DNA of 64,000 nt from NCBI GenBank assembly GCA_963763755.1, contig CAVXQE010000013.1, positions 51,404 to 115,403 of the forward strand, read 5' to 3'. Under the pieces are notes generated by a model that was not told the DNA's origin, searched no databases, and was given only the letters and a program-made list of their open reading frames with translations. Every line of letters starts with the position of its first letter. Position 1 is the first letter of the stretch. This stretch comes from Gaiellasilicea sp963763755. GTDB lineage: Bacteria; Actinomycetota; Thermoleophilia; Gaiellales; Gaiellaceae. Made by a program: the position numbers and the translations under genes. Below are positions 1 through 11,822 of the stretch, one piece after another.

Positions 1-2191
1 TGCCCGCCGCCTCCAGGAACGCGTTCTTCGCCGCGAGACTGTCTCCCGCTGCGCTCTCCGCATCGCCAAGCGCGAGGAAGAGCTCGCAGCGCACGACGTC
101 GTTCGGCACGGTCAGCTCCAGAGCGTCGATCGCCAGCCGGTACAGCCGCGCCGACTCCTCGTAGGCGAGGAGCGCCCGAGCGTGATCACCGGCCCGCCGG
201 GCATACGTCATCCCCCGCTCGAAGTCGCTGCCCGCGATCGAGTGGTGCGCGAGCTCCGCGAGGTGAGGTCCCGGCTCGTCGCCGTAGTACGCGTCGAGAG
301 CCTCGACCGCGAGCCGGTGCAACCGGACGCGACGCGTGGTCGTCAGCCCGTCGTACAGCGAGTCGCGCATGAGGACGTGCGCGAAGCGGAAGCGTCCCGG
401 GGCGCCGGGAACGTCGGACACGACCCGTGCCACCACCGCCTCGTCGAGTGTCTCGAGGAGCTGCTCCTCCGAGACGGCTGCGAACCGCGCGAGTGCGTGG
501 AGCGCGAACTCGCGGCCGAGCACGGAGCAGAGCACGAGAATCCGCCGGCACTCCTCCGAGAGATGCCCAAGGCGGCGCAGGATCACGTCGCGGACGCTCG
601 GCGGGATCGTGAGCCGCTCGGGCTCGATCCCCTCGAGCGCGAGCAGGCGAACCGTCTCGCCGAAGAAGAGTGGGTTGCCTTCGGTCTCCTCGTGCAGCGC
701 GGCTGCCAGGTTCGGAGAGGCGAGCTCAGCCGCCGTCAGCTCGAGATACGCGGCGACGTCCTCTTCGGTGACCCCACGGAGGGTCATGCGTGAAGTCACC
801 GGCTCGCGGGCGACCTCGGCGAGCATCGCGGTCAACGCCGGCTCTGGAACAGGGTCGGCGTCCCGAAAGGCTCCGACGATCAGGATTCGACTGTCGGAAA
901 GCTGACGCGCGACGAACTGCAACAGCAGGAGGGATGGCGTGTCGGCGGCATGGAGGTCGTCGAGCACGAGCACGATCGGCCTGCTCTCGGACGCGTTGTG
1001 CAGGAACCGCGCAGTGGCGTCGAACAGGCGGAAGCGCGCCCCTTCGGAGTCCACGGACGCCGGCTCTGGCAACCCGGGAAGCAGCTCTCGCAGCTCGGGC
1101 AGGATCTGCGCCAGCTCACCTGCGCCGTCGCCGAGCTGAGCCTTCAACGCCGAAGGCTCATGCGCACTCACGAAGCCGCGCAGCGACTGAACCCAGGGCC
1201 AGTACGCGGGAGCCCCGCCCGCCTCCCAGCAGCGGCCGACGAGCGTCCGGGCGCCGCGCACGCGCGCGTGGTGGACGACCTCGGCCGCCAGGCGGCTCTT
1301 GCCGATACCCGGCTCGCCGGCGAGCAAGAAGAGGCGACCGCGGCCGGCGAACGCATCCGCGAGACCTGCGAGCAGCTGGTCGAGCTGGCGCCGGCGGCCG
1401 ACGAAAGCGCCTCTGGCCTCCAGCACATCCGCGGCCATGTCGGTGCGCTCGACCGGCGTCACCGCTTCGAGAGACCGATCCTGCCGCAGGATCGCCGTCT
1501 CGAGCTCGCGCAAACGCCGTCCCGGCTCGATGCCGAGCTCGTCGACGAGAACGCGCCGCGCGTCCTGATATGACGCCAATGCGTCGGCCTGGCGACCACA
1601 GCGGTAGAGAGCCAGCATCAGCTGGCTCCGAAGGCGCTCACGAAGTGGGTTGTGGGCGACGAGCCGCTCGAGCTCGGGGATCATCTCGGCTTCTCGGCCG
1701 AGCGCGAGCTCCTCGTCGGCGAGCTCCTCGGCCGTCGCGAGCCGCAGTTCTTCCAGCCGTCCAGTCTCCGCCTGGGCGAACGCGGCCTCGCGGACGTCTG
1801 CGAGCGCGGGACCGCGCCACAGCGCAAGCGCCTCACGCAGCTTCGGCGCAGCATCGGCAGGCGCGGCTTCCCGTGCTTCGGCGATCAGGCGCTCGACGCG
1901 GAGAAGGTCGAGCTCGTCGGGCTCCACGACGAGCTCGTAGCCGCCGGCGAGCGTTCGGATCTGCTCGCGTCCGAGCACACGACGAATTTGCGACACGTAC
2001 ACCTGCAACGCCTTGGGTGCCGTCTGAGGCGGCCGCTCCCCCCACAGCCCGTCGACGAGCACCGACTGCGGAACCGGCTCGTTGGCGTGCAGGAGCAGCA
2101 GTGCGAGCAACGCGCGGTGCTTGGGCCCCCCTAGGGAGAGCGGAACACCGTCCTGAAGGACTTCAAGCGGACCGAGGATCCGGAACTCCAT
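1..2191 (-). CDS. SARP/BTAD transcriptional regulator with AAA-type ATPase domain (C-terminus beyond window)
   Basis: Likely a transcriptional activator of the AfsR/SARP type combined with a LuxR/MalT-like ATPase. The start (MEFRILGPLEVL) gives an OmpR-like winged helix over about residues 1-90, a bacterial transcriptional activator (BTAD) helical domain to about residue 240, then a P-loop ATPase with Walker A AGEPGIGKS at residues 291-299 and Walker B VLVLDDLH around residues 408-414. TPR-like helices follow until the window edge, after 730 codons with no stop. The reading frame is intact throughout. It diverges from a small secreted-protein gene, and a 12-bp direct repeat lies just upstream of its start, as expected for SARP binding sites. 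The target genes are unknown, and no biosynthetic cluster is visible here. The family assignment is firm; the regulatory target is not. Confidence 0.9.
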   Translation of the reverse strand, partial: MEFRILGPLEVLQDGVPLSLGGPKHRALLALLLLHANEPVPQSVLVDGLWGERPPQTAPKALQVYVSQIRRVLGREQIRTLAGGYELVVEPDELDLLRVERLIAEAREAAPADAAPKLREALALWRGPALADVREAAFAQAETGRLEELRLATAEELADEELALGREAEMIPELERLVAHNPLRERLRSQLMLALYRCGRQADALASYQDARRVLVDELGIEPGRRLRELETAILRQDRSLEAVTPVERTDMAADVLEARGAFVGRRRQLDQLLAGLADAFAGRGRLFLLAGEPGIGKSRLAAEVVHHARVRGARTLVGRCWEAGGAPAYWPWVQSLRGFVSAHEPSALKAQLGDGAGELAQILPELRELLPGLPEPASVDSEGARFRLFDATARFLHNASESRPIVLVLDDLHAADTPSLLLLQFVARQLSDSRILIVGAFRDADPVPEPALTAMLAEVAREPVTSRMTLRGVTEEDVAAYLELTAAELASPNLAAALHEETEGNPLFFGETVRLLALEGIEPERLTIPPSVRDVILRRLGHLSEECRRILVLCSVLGREFALHALARFAAVSEEQLLETLDEAVVARVVSDVPGAPGRFRFAHVLMRDSLYDGLTTTRRVRLHRLAVEALDAYYGDEPGPHLAELAHHSIAGSDFERGMTYARRAGDHARALLAYEESARLYRLAIDALELTVPNDVVRCELFLALGDAESAAGDSLAAKNAFLEAAG

Positions 2192-2209
2192 CCCAGCCGA
2201 CGCTACACC

Positions 2210-2244
2210 GTCCTTTACCGAATGTCGCGCCGGTCCTTTACCGA
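2210..2244. promoter_or_regulatory. 12-bp direct repeat, candidate SARP operator
   Basis: GTCCTTTACCGA occurs perfectly twice, at 2210-2221 and 2233-2244, with a period of 23 bp (about two helical turns). It sits between the divergent SARP gene and the small secreted-protein gene. SARP regulators typically bind spaced direct repeats on one face of the helix, so this is the natural candidate site for auto-regulation or for activating the divergent gene. The repeat is seen directly; its function is inferred. Confidence 0.5.
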
Positions 2245-2305
2245 CCTGCCGGAACCTGCTCCAGACGGCTTGCACCAGGCGGCCGCGGCAGACCAGGAGG
2301 AGCCA

Positions 2306-2827
2306 ATGTTCTCTCGCCCATTCGTTCGCGTCATCCTCACCGCCGCTCTCGCGGCGATCCTGCTCGTGCCGGCCGCGCAGGCCGACGGCTGGGGCAGGGA
2401 CAATGCGGCGCAGCTGGATCCGGCGATCGCGGCCGCGGTCCAGGACCGCGCGAGCGCCGTCGTTCAGCCGTCAGCTGCTCTTCCAGTCAGAGCTCACGCT
2501 GTCCTGGCGGTGCGTCCCGACGACCGGGCCGGACTCCGCGGCGCCGGCACCACCCCCTCGACTCCTGTCGCCCTCTCCGACGCCGTCGAGCGGGCCGTCC
2601 TCCGGCACAACGGGTCAACCGCGGTTCGGCCAGACGACCGTGCCGGCCCCCGCGGCGCGGGCACCCGAGTCGCCGACAACGCACCGATCACAACGGCCGC
2701 GTCTGCAGGTTTCCACTGGGCCGACGCCGGCTTCGGCGCCGCGGCGACGCTCGCGTTGATCCTCGTCCTTGCCGGCCTCGCGCTGGCGCGCGCAAAGCAC
2801 CACCGCAGTCACCCGATCCTCAACTGA
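2306..2827 (+). CDS. Small secreted or membrane-anchored protein, function unknown
   Basis: A 173-residue product. The ATG at 2306 is preferred over a longer in-frame start because AGGAGG lies 5-10 bases upstream and because translation then begins with a clean signal peptide (MFSRPFVRVILTAALAAILL, cleavage expected after the AQA near residue 24). A C-terminal hydrophobic helix (about residues 147-165, AAATLALILVLAGLALA) followed by basic residues suggests a membrane anchor with the middle outside the cell. The middle holds a short duplicated peptide, VRPDDRAG(L/P)RGAGT, about 40 residues apart. No family is recognised. It is transcribed divergently from the SARP regulator, with the direct repeat between them, so it may be that regulator's target. 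Confidence 0.65.
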   Translation: MFSRPFVRVILTAALAAILLVPAAQADGWGRDNAAQLDPAIAAAVQDRASAVVQPSAALPVRAHAVLAVRPDDRAGLRGAGTTPSTPVALSDAVERAVLRHNGSTAVRPDDRAGPRGAGTRVADNAPITTAASAGFHWADAGFGAAATLALILVLAGLALARAKHHRSHPILN

Positions 2828-2917
2828 CGGTTCCCCGAGCGAATCCGAGGCGGCCGTCCTCGCTTGAGAATCGCCCCGACGTGGTGGACGCCGACCAGCA
2901 CGGCGTCCTCCACACTG

Positions 2918-3010
2918 GACCCGCTCCATCACCGCCCGCGAGCCTGCGTTCACGGCGAGGGTCTGGGCGATGACTCTGTCGAGTCCGATGTCGTCGAAGC
3001 CGTAGCGCAC
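2918..3010 (-). pseudogene. GNAT acetyltransferase remnant
   Basis: About 31 codons read RYGFDDIGLDRVIAQTLAVN then SRAVMERV. This is the conserved C-terminal stretch of ribosomal-protein-type GNAT acetyltransferases, covering acetyl-CoA loop helix 3 to the 'N-x-x-S-x-x-V-M-E' motif. The reading frame continues on both sides, but neither the upstream sequence (no acetyl-CoA binding Q/R-x-x-G-x-G/A motif) nor the downstream sequence resembles the family. It is therefore a decayed fragment and not a gene. The remaining bases between the flanking genes show nothing else. Confidence 0.5.
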
Positions 3011-3085
3011 AGAGTCCGCCGGGGCATCGGTCCGATCATGTACCCGCAGGAAGCCGGACGAACGGCGGTTCAGCTAACCGCTTCT

Positions 3086-3932
3086 TCACGAGCGCTGCCC
3101 ACTATCGCCGGTGTGCGCGACGATGGCGTGAGCGGTCGCCTCCCAGTCGGCTCGCTCGACTCCGTGTCCGGCTCCCTGGAGCGTGAGCAGCCGTGCGCCG
3201 GGGATCTCCCGGGCCAGCGCCTCTCCGTGCTCGAGCGGGAACATCGGATCCGCGGTGCCGTGGATCACCAGCGTGGAGACAGCGATCGAGTCCAGCGACC
3301 GGCGCGAGACCTCGCCTTCCGCGGCCAGGCCGTGATTCTCGGCGGCGGCGATGTCGTGCGCGCGCTCGACGTCGCGGCGGACCAAGCTCGTCTATCCCAG
3401 CCTCGTCGAACGGGCGCGCATCTCCTGCGAGCACGCGCGCGTAGTCCACCAGGTACTCGACCACCGATCTCTCGTCCGACCAGTCCACGGTCGCGCTCGT
3501 CACGAATCGCCGGTAGTCCTCCTTGGCCGGCGGGAGCCCACGTTCCCCCGGCGTCGCCGGCGACGTGCTGATGAGGACGAGCGAGAGGACGCGATCGGGG
3601 TAGTCGAGTGCGAGCAGCTGCGCGAACGCACCACCGGCCGAGACGCCGACAACGTGCGCAGCCGGGATCCCGTATGCGTCGAGGACGCCGACCGCGTCGG
3701 CGATCAGGTCGGTGCCGGTGTATTCCGGGCGCCCCGGCTCATAGGTGACCGATCGGCCGGTGTCCCGGTGGTCGTAGCGGATCACGAAGCGCCCTCCCTC
3801 GGCCAGCAGCCTGCAGAAGCCCTCCTCCCACCAGAGCATCGATGCGCCGATGCCCATGATCAGGAGGATGGGCGGATCGGCGGGGCGGCCGAAAGACTCC
3901 GTACAGAGCTCGACGCCGTTTGCTTCGATCAT
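3086..3932 (-). CDS. Alpha/beta hydrolase (apparent +1 frameshift)
   Basis: A hydrolase of the alpha/beta fold, 281 residues once one extra base is skipped near 3384. Seen: oxyanion/strand region LLIMGIGASMLWWEEGFC, nucleophile elbow GVSAG with Ser98, acid GTADPMFP, and catalytic His in GAGHGVERADW close to the C-terminus. The part before the shift ends at FDEAGIDEL and the part after resumes with VRRDVERAHDIAA, so the two halves fit the family end to end. Start ATG 3932 is used; a GTG at 3944 overlaps the upstream reductase stop by one base and could couple translation. The substrate is unknown. TigerE/RsbQ-like and esterase-like proteins share this architecture, so only the fold is claimed. 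Confidence 0.8.
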
Positions 3933-3943
3933 GCGCTCGGCCA

Positions 3944-4544
3944 CTAGCGCCCGACCCGGTAATGCATGTGGGTGACACCGCCCTCCCCCTCGAGGATCCG
4001 CGTGCGCTCTAGCTCGATCTGTTCGGGGGCAAGGCCCTCGAACAGACGTCGCCCCTGGCCGAAGAGCACCGGGATGACGTGGAGCTCGAGCTCGTCGAGA
4101 ACGCCGGCGGCGAGCGCGAGCTGTGCGGTGGCGGCGCCGTGGACCAACACGTTCTTGTCGCCCGCCGCCGTCCTTGGCCTGAGTCATCGCGCTCGTCACG
4201 TCATCCACGTACGTGACCAGCGGCCACTCGCTCACGTCGATGCCGGGCTCGTGGCGGCTGAAGACCCAGATCGGCACGCCGTCGTGATGGTCGCCGCCCC
4301 AGCCGCCGGCAGGCTCGAAGGTCCGCCGGCCGGCGACGACCGCGCCGGTGGACATGAACTCTTCGACGACCTGGCCGTTGACACCGCCCAACCGGCGGAC
4401 GGTCTCGAGGTCGACGTCGCCGCCCGGGAAGACCCACTCGTGCAGACGGTGCCCACCGTCGCCGAGCCCGTTGCCCGGCCCCTCATTCGGCCCGGCGATG
4501 AATCCGTCGAGCGACATGGACATGTAGAGCACGGTTGCCGACAC
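3944..4544 (-). CDS. RibD C-terminal/dihydrofolate-reductase-like protein (apparent +1 frameshift)
   Basis: A 199-residue reductase of the RibD_C (DHFR-like) family: NADPH-dependent reductase fold, substrate not predictable. N-terminal YMSMSLDGFIAGPNEGPG, middle GAVVAGRRTFEPAGGW and C-terminal VHGAATAQLALAAGVLDELE with PVLFGQGRRLFEG are all family hallmarks. One extra base near 4161-4170 separates AMTQAKD from the following KNVLVHGA; skipping it restores a full-length protein. GTG 4544 is chosen because AAAGGAGG lies four bases upstream. It is translationally adjacent to the alpha/beta hydrolase and is one of three such reductases within 4.5 kb. Confidence 0.8.
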
Positions 4545-4662
4545 GGTGCCTCCTTTCTCAGGGTCGTTCGATTGTTCTGCCATTCAGACCGGCATGCGGT
4601 CCACAACTCATCGCGTTCGGCGAAAGGCCCGCAAACGCCTGCCTTTCGCACGCGGGCCTCGG

Positions 4663-7054
<2,392 letters not shown>

Positions 7055-7066
7055 AGCCCTGAGAAC

Positions 7067-7672
7067 CTACTCGGCCAGATGGGCCTTCGCGTCCTCGTAG
7101 GTCGCGTCGCCGGTCGACTCGGCCGGCCCGTAGACGAGGTACAGGACGCCGGTCTTGAACGTCTCGGACGAGATCAGCCTCAGGGGGATCGGGGTCTCCC
7201 CCTCGTCGAAGAGCCGTAGGCCCTTGCGAATGGCGATCGGGTGCACGAACAGGTGCAGCTCGTCCAGAAGGCCGGCGGCCAGGAGCTGGCGGACGACCGA
7301 GATCGAGCCGCTCAGCCCGATGTCGCCCCCCGGCTCGTTCTTCAAAGCGGTCACGGCCTCGACGAGGTCGCCCTCGAGCTGTTCGGAGTTTCGCCAGGTG
7401 AACTCGAGCTTCTGGTTCGACACGACGATCTTGCGGTTGTCGCCGAGGGTCTTGGCCAGGCCGGCGTCCTCCTCGCCGGCCAGCTCACGCTCCGGCCACG
7501 CCCCTGCGAAGCTGTCGTACGTCTTGCGGCCGAAGAGAACGGTGTCGGCGGCGCCCAGGCTCGCCGTGACGGCCGCGCCCATCTCCTCGTTGAAGTACGG
7601 GAAATGCCACTCGGCGGGCTCTTCCACCACGCCGTCGAGCGAGATGAACACGCCTGCGGTGATCTTCCTCAT
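7067..7672 (-). CDS. RibD C-terminal/dihydrofolate-reductase-like protein
   Basis: Intact 201-residue protein beginning MRKITAGVFISLDGVVEEP. Family motifs include VLFGRKTYDSFAGAWPERE, SGSISVVRQLLAAGLLDELH and HPIAIRKGLRLFDEG. It belongs to the RibD_C/DHFR superfamily, whose members reduce pyrimidine or pterin-like substrates with NADPH; the substrate here is unknown. The Shine-Dalgarno sequence GGAGGAG lies seven bases upstream of ATG 7672. It is first in an apparent operon with the UvrA-like gene (12-bp gap) and diverges from a second reductase of the same family over a 123-bp intergenic region. Confidence 0.88.
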   Translation of the reverse strand: MRKITAGVFISLDGVVEEPAEWHFPYFNEEMGAAVTASLGAADTVLFGRKTYDSFAGAWPERELAGEEDAGLAKTLGDNRKIVVSNQKLEFTWRNSEQLEGDLVEAVTALKNEPGGDIGLSGSISVVRQLLAAGLLDELHLFVHPIAIRKGLRLFDEGETPIPLRLISSETFKTGVLYLVYGPAESTGDATYEDAKAHLAE

Positions 7673-7795
7673 GGTTTCTCCTCCACGGAATCGTCGGTGT
7701 CATCCATCAGACTGCGCCGGCAGACAGAAATCATCGGGTCGCCAGACAAGCGTCCTACCCTGCAACAGGCGGTCCGGAAGAAAGGAGACTGCCGA

Positions 7796-8395
7796 ATGAC
7801 CAAAGTCGTTGCAGCGATCACGACCTCGGTCGACGGGTACATCACGGGGCCGGACGACGGCCCGGGCAAGGGGCTCGGAGAAGGCGGCGAGCGACTGCAC
7901 TACTGGGTGTTCGGCGGCCCGTGGACCTACGACAGCGGCCCGAAGGGCGAACCGACCGGCGAGGACGCGGCCTGGCTGGCGGAGGCGATCACGACAGTCG
8001 GCGCGGTCGTCGGCGGACGTTGGACGTACGAGGCGGCCGGGCACTGGGGCGACGAGAACCCCTGGGGGCTGCCGTTCTTCATCGTCACGCACCGGCCGGA
8101 AGAAGAGCCAGAAGGCGGCGCCTTCACGTTCGTGTCCGGGGTGCAAGAGGCGATCGAGCGAGCAGTGGAAGCCGCGGGCGACAAGGACGTCAACGTCATG
8201 GGAGGAGCCGACGTCATCCGCCAGGCGCTCGAGGCGGGTCTCGTGGACCAGCTCACGATCGTCATCGCGCCGATCGTCCTGGGCGGTGGAAAGCGCCTCT
8301 TCGAGGGGTTCTCGCGCTCGCTCGACCTCGAGCACCTCGGCGTGCGCCAGTCGCCGCTCGCGACGTTCATCGACTACCGCGTGAAGGGGCCGTGA
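7796..8395 (+). CDS. RibD C-terminal/dihydrofolate-reductase-like protein
   Basis: Intact 199-residue protein, MTKVVAAITTSVDGYITGPD at the start, followed by GAVVGGRWTYEAAGHWGDE and VMGGADVIRQALEAGLVDQ then APIVLGGGKRLFEGF. Same superfamily as its two neighbours, but clearly diverged from both, so this is not a recent tandem copy. AAAGGAGA lies about eight bases before ATG 7796. It ends just before a strong hairpin that separates it from the convergent surface-protein gene. Function beyond NADPH-dependent reduction is unknown. Confidence 0.88.
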   Translation: MTKVVAAITTSVDGYITGPDDGPGKGLGEGGERLHYWVFGGPWTYDSGPKGEPTGEDAAWLAEAITTVGAVVGGRWTYEAAGHWGDENPWGLPFFIVTHRPEEEPEGGAFTFVSGVQEAIERAVEAAGDKDVNVMGGADVIRQALEAGLVDQLTIVIAPIVLGGGKRLFEGFSRSLDLEHLGVRQSPLATFIDYRVKGP

Positions 8396-8449
8396 CGGAC
8401 TACGTGCTCGCGACCTGTCCGCCTGTCGCCCGGTTCCCACAAAAGAGAC

Positions 8450-8477
8450 GGAGGGGCGCCCACTCGGGCGCCCCTCC
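8450..8477. terminator. Strong hairpin terminator between convergent genes
   Basis: A perfect 11-bp stem (GGAGGGGCGCC pairing with GGCGCCCCTCC) closes a six-base loop. On the minus strand it is followed by TCTTTT, so it would act as an intrinsic terminator for the surface-protein gene. On the plus strand the run is weaker (ATTC), so bidirectional action is possible but less certain. Confidence 0.75.
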
Positions 8478-8500
8478 ATTCACCAGAGGCTGAGTCTCGG

Positions 8501-11500
8501 CTAGGGCAGGAGCGCCCACTCGTTGTTGATGGCGTTGAACACGTTCTTGGCGAGCTCCTGCGTCGGCTTCACGTTGCCGTACCACACTGAGCCGCCGGCA
8601 TTCGACTTCCCTGCCGCGTACGCAAGGATCTGCGAGACGGTCATGCGGGTCGCGCCGCCGAAGGCGGAGCTCGTGTTGCCGCTCGGTGGGACCTGGGTCA
8701 AGTCGATCGACACGCCGCCGATTGGAGCCGGCGCGCTGATCTTGTTGCCTCCGAGAGCCGGATTGCTGAAGAACACGTCGAGCGCCGTTGCCAGCATCTG
8801 CGCTTTCAGCATCGCGTTCATCGCTGCACCCGATGAATCTGCGGCGTTGATGATCTTGGTCACATAGTTCTTCAGCGGAGCCGATGCGTCTGAGAAGGGC
8901 GCGTAGCTCTTCAGGAACGAGAGCAGCTGCGCCTGATTGGCTGCCACGACGATGTCCTGGCCGTTCTTGTTCTGCCAGAAGCCGATCGTGAGGGCACCCG
9001 TCGCGGCAGATCCGCAGATCTGGACCGACGCGGTGGCCAACTGTCCGGTTTCGCTGATTCTGGCGGTGTTGGGGTAGGTCACGCAGCCCGTGGCCGGTGC
9101 GATCACCGTGCGCGAGTAGGTGTACGTGGCCGGGCCGGGATAGGTGACCGTTCCCAGCACGGTCGTCGAGCCGTTGAAGGTGTCCGTCACGGTGACGGTC
9201 TTGTTGGTCTCGGTCGTCGGGGTGCCGAAGGCAAAGCCGGACGTACCCGTTGCGGAGCCGTGGGGCGTTGAGTATGTCGAGCTGTTCCAGGTTGCGGTGG
9301 CCGTGTTCAGCCCGCTGGCCGGGTTCGGTGCCGAGGCATACGCGCAGCTGTAGTCGAGAGTCACCGCGCCCCCGGCCGGGACCAAGACGCCGGTGCCGTT
9401 CGTGACCGTGCACACGCCACCGTTGTCGACGGCATCGGTCACGTTGACGCGAACTGCCTCCCAGTCGTTCGGGTTCGCCACTGTGATCTTGCCGGTCGCC
9501 ACCCAGCCGCTGTCGGCGTAGCCGGCGCTTGCGACGTTCACGCTGTAGTTGAACGTGGCGCTGCTTCCGGTCGGCATCGTCACCGATGTCGGCGCGGCGA
9601 CCGACTTGGAGATCGTCCACTTGTAGGTGCGGGTGAACGATGCCTTCGCCGTCTTGCTCACGGTCAAGTCCTTGCCGGCGCACACCTCGACGGTGACGGT
9701 GTTGGAGGTGGCGAGCAGGGCTTGGTTGTTTTTGACGGTGGCGGTGTTGTCGTGTGTGGTGCAGGTGCCGGCGGTGCCGGGGAAGCTCTTGGGGTAGCTG
9801 AACTGGATGCTGTGGTCGGTGGGGCCGAGCAGGTTTCCGTTGTCGTAGACCTGAACGCTGTCGTTGACGAGCTTGCTCGGCTGAGCGAAGGCGTAGTCGG
9901 CCGTCGCCGAGGCCGTGCCGCTCGGGGTCTGGGCGGCGTCGCTGTCCCAGCTCGCAGTCGCCGTGTTCGTGCCCGAAGCGCCGGAGGCGAACGAGCAGCT
10001 GTAGCCGACCGCGACCGAGTCGTTGGCGGGAACGGTCACGCTCGTCTGCGCGAGCACACAGCTCCCACCCGGGGCGCTGTCGGCCAGATCAGCAGCAACA
10101 TCCCAATCGTTCGCGTTGCTGACCGTGATCGCACCACTCACCACCCAACCGGAATCCACACCGGCGCCCTTGCTCACATCGACGAGGTAGTTGAAGGTCG
10201 CACTCGCACCCGGAGCGACCGTCTGACGAAGCTGGTCGACCGACTTCTGCGCATCCCAAGCAAACGTCCTCGTAAACGACGACGACGCACTCTTGGTCAC
10301 CGTCAGATCACTCCCACCCGCACACACCTCGACGGTGACGGTGTTGGAGGTGGCGAGCAGGGCTTGGTTGTTTTTGACGGTGGCGGTGTTGTCGTGTGTG
10401 GTGCAGGTGCCGGCGGTGCCGGGGAAGCTCTTGGGGTAGCTGAACTGGATGCTGTGGTCGGTGGGGCCGAGCAGGTTTCCGTTGTCGTAGACCTGAACGC
10501 TGTCGTTGACGAGCTTGCTCGGCTGAGCGAAGGCGTAGTCGGCCGTCGCCGAGGCCGTGCCGCTCGGGGTCTGGGCGGCGTCGCTGTCCCAGCTCGCAGT
10601 CGCCGTGTTCGTGCCCGAAGCGCCGGAGGCGAACGAGCAGCTGTAGCCGACCGCGACCGAGTCGTTGGCGGGAACGGTCACGCTCGTCTGCGCGAGCACA
10701 CAACTCCCACCCGGGGCGCTGTCAGCCAGATCAGCAGCAACATCCCAATCGTTCGCGTTGCTGACCGTGATCGCACCACTCACCACCCAACCGGAATCCA
10801 CACCGGCGCCCTTGCTCACATCGACGAGGTAGTTGAAGGTCGCACTCGCACCCGGAGCGACCGTCTGACGAAGCTGGTCGACCGACTTCTGCGCATCCCA
10901 AGCAAACGTCCTCGTAAACGACGACGACGCACTCTTGGTCACCGTCAGATCACTCCCACCCGCACACACCTCGACCGACGCAGTGTCCGAAGCGAACTCA
11001 GCAGCCTCCTGGCCCACAACGGCCGTGTTGTCGTAGGAGGCGCAGCCGGCGGGCGCGTCGCTGGAACGTGTACGCATACGTGAACGTGACGGGGCTCGGA
11101 TCGGTGTAGGAGATCGAGCCCAAAGGCCCGACCAGCGAGTCGAACACGTCGCCGCTGCCGCCGAGGATCGAAGGAGGACCTCCCCAGACGACGGTCGCGC
11201 TGGTGGAAGCGGAGCCGGCAGCCAGGGAACTGGAGTCCGCGAGGGTCTGTGCCGGCCAGCTGATCGTCGCCGTGCTCGTCTGGCTCGAGCTCGCGGGTGC
11301 GGCCGAGTACGAGCAGCTGTAGTCGAAGACGGCGCTTCCGTTGGCCGGAATCGTCGAGCTCTCGCCAACGACGACGCACGTCGCGTTCGGGTCGTCGACG
11401 GCATTGCTCACGACCACGTCGGTGACATCCCCGCTGTTCGGATTCTCGACCGTGAGCTGTCCGGTTACCTCCCAGCTCGGCGTACCGTCGTCGTGCGTCA

Positions 11501-11822
11501 CGGAAACCGTGTAGTCGAACGTCGCCTCGCCCCCAACGGGGACGTTCTGGCTCGCAACGTCTGCCGACTTGGCCACCTCCCACCCGATCGTGCGCCAATG
11601 GGCCGGGGTCGCGTCGCCGGTCACGCTCAGAGCCGAGGCCGGCGATGCACTCGCGCCGTCGTTCGTGAGCAACTGGAGCGCGGTGACGAGTGTCGGCTCG
11701 ACCGCAGGCGAATCGTCGGTCGCAGTTGTGGCCGCGAGCGCCGGCGCAGCGGCGACTGCGACGACGAAGAGACAGGCAACAAACGCAAGACGGGACAACG
11801 AACGGACGGCATTCGTAAGCAT
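8501..11822 (-). CDS. Large secreted surface protein with DUF11-like repeats and TIGFWQNKNGQ C-terminal domain (apparent +1 frameshift)
   Basis: About 1106 residues after skipping one base near 11065. A Sec signal peptide (SRLAFVACLFVVAVAAAPAL then AA) is followed by four or five beta-sandwich units of about 200 residues. Each starts near 'LTVTKSA' and carries the pattern WxxxKSVD, TFNYxVDVS, DSGWxVSG, VSNxNDW, YSCSxAS and NTATAxW. This resembles DUF11/isopeptide-type surface repeats. Two adjacent units are identical in protein sequence (see the repeat entry). The C-terminal 160 residues begin with LTIGFWQNKNGQDIVV, a domain common at the end of secreted actinobacterial proteins. No LPXTG or obvious membrane anchor is seen. 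Probably an extracellular stalk or adhesin-like protein; its binding partner is unknown. It is preceded by an unusually structured leader. Confidence 0.75.
9681..10964 (-). repeat. Near-perfect 642-bp tandem duplication inside the surface-protein gene
   Basis: Copies at 9681-10322 and 10323-10964 each encode 214 residues. By eye only two bases differ: AGCTCCC versus AACTCCC near 10053/10695, and GTCGGCC versus GTCAGCC near 10082/10724. Both are silent (Ser and Ala codons), so the two protein units are identical. The unit is a multiple of three and begins and ends at the same point within a domain, as expected of a recent in-frame duplication or ongoing gene conversion in a repeat protein. Confidence 0.95.

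Noticed and set aside
1..2191. SARP gene as a marker of an antibiotic biosynthetic cluster
   Set aside because: No polyketide, peptide or other biosynthetic genes follow within the window; the ATPase-fused type is also used for other regulation.
790..2973. 727-codon plus-strand open reading frame over the SARP gene
   Set aside because: Antisense to a continuous SARP-ATPase frame with intact Walker motifs; Arg-rich, no domain, and it runs through the signal-peptide gene on the same strand in another frame.
9722..11083. Plus-strand open reading frame with duplicated protein sequence over the surface-protein repeats
   Set aside because: The duplication simply mirrors the 642-bp DNA repeat of the minus-strand gene. 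The minus-strand frame has the signal peptide and domain pattern.
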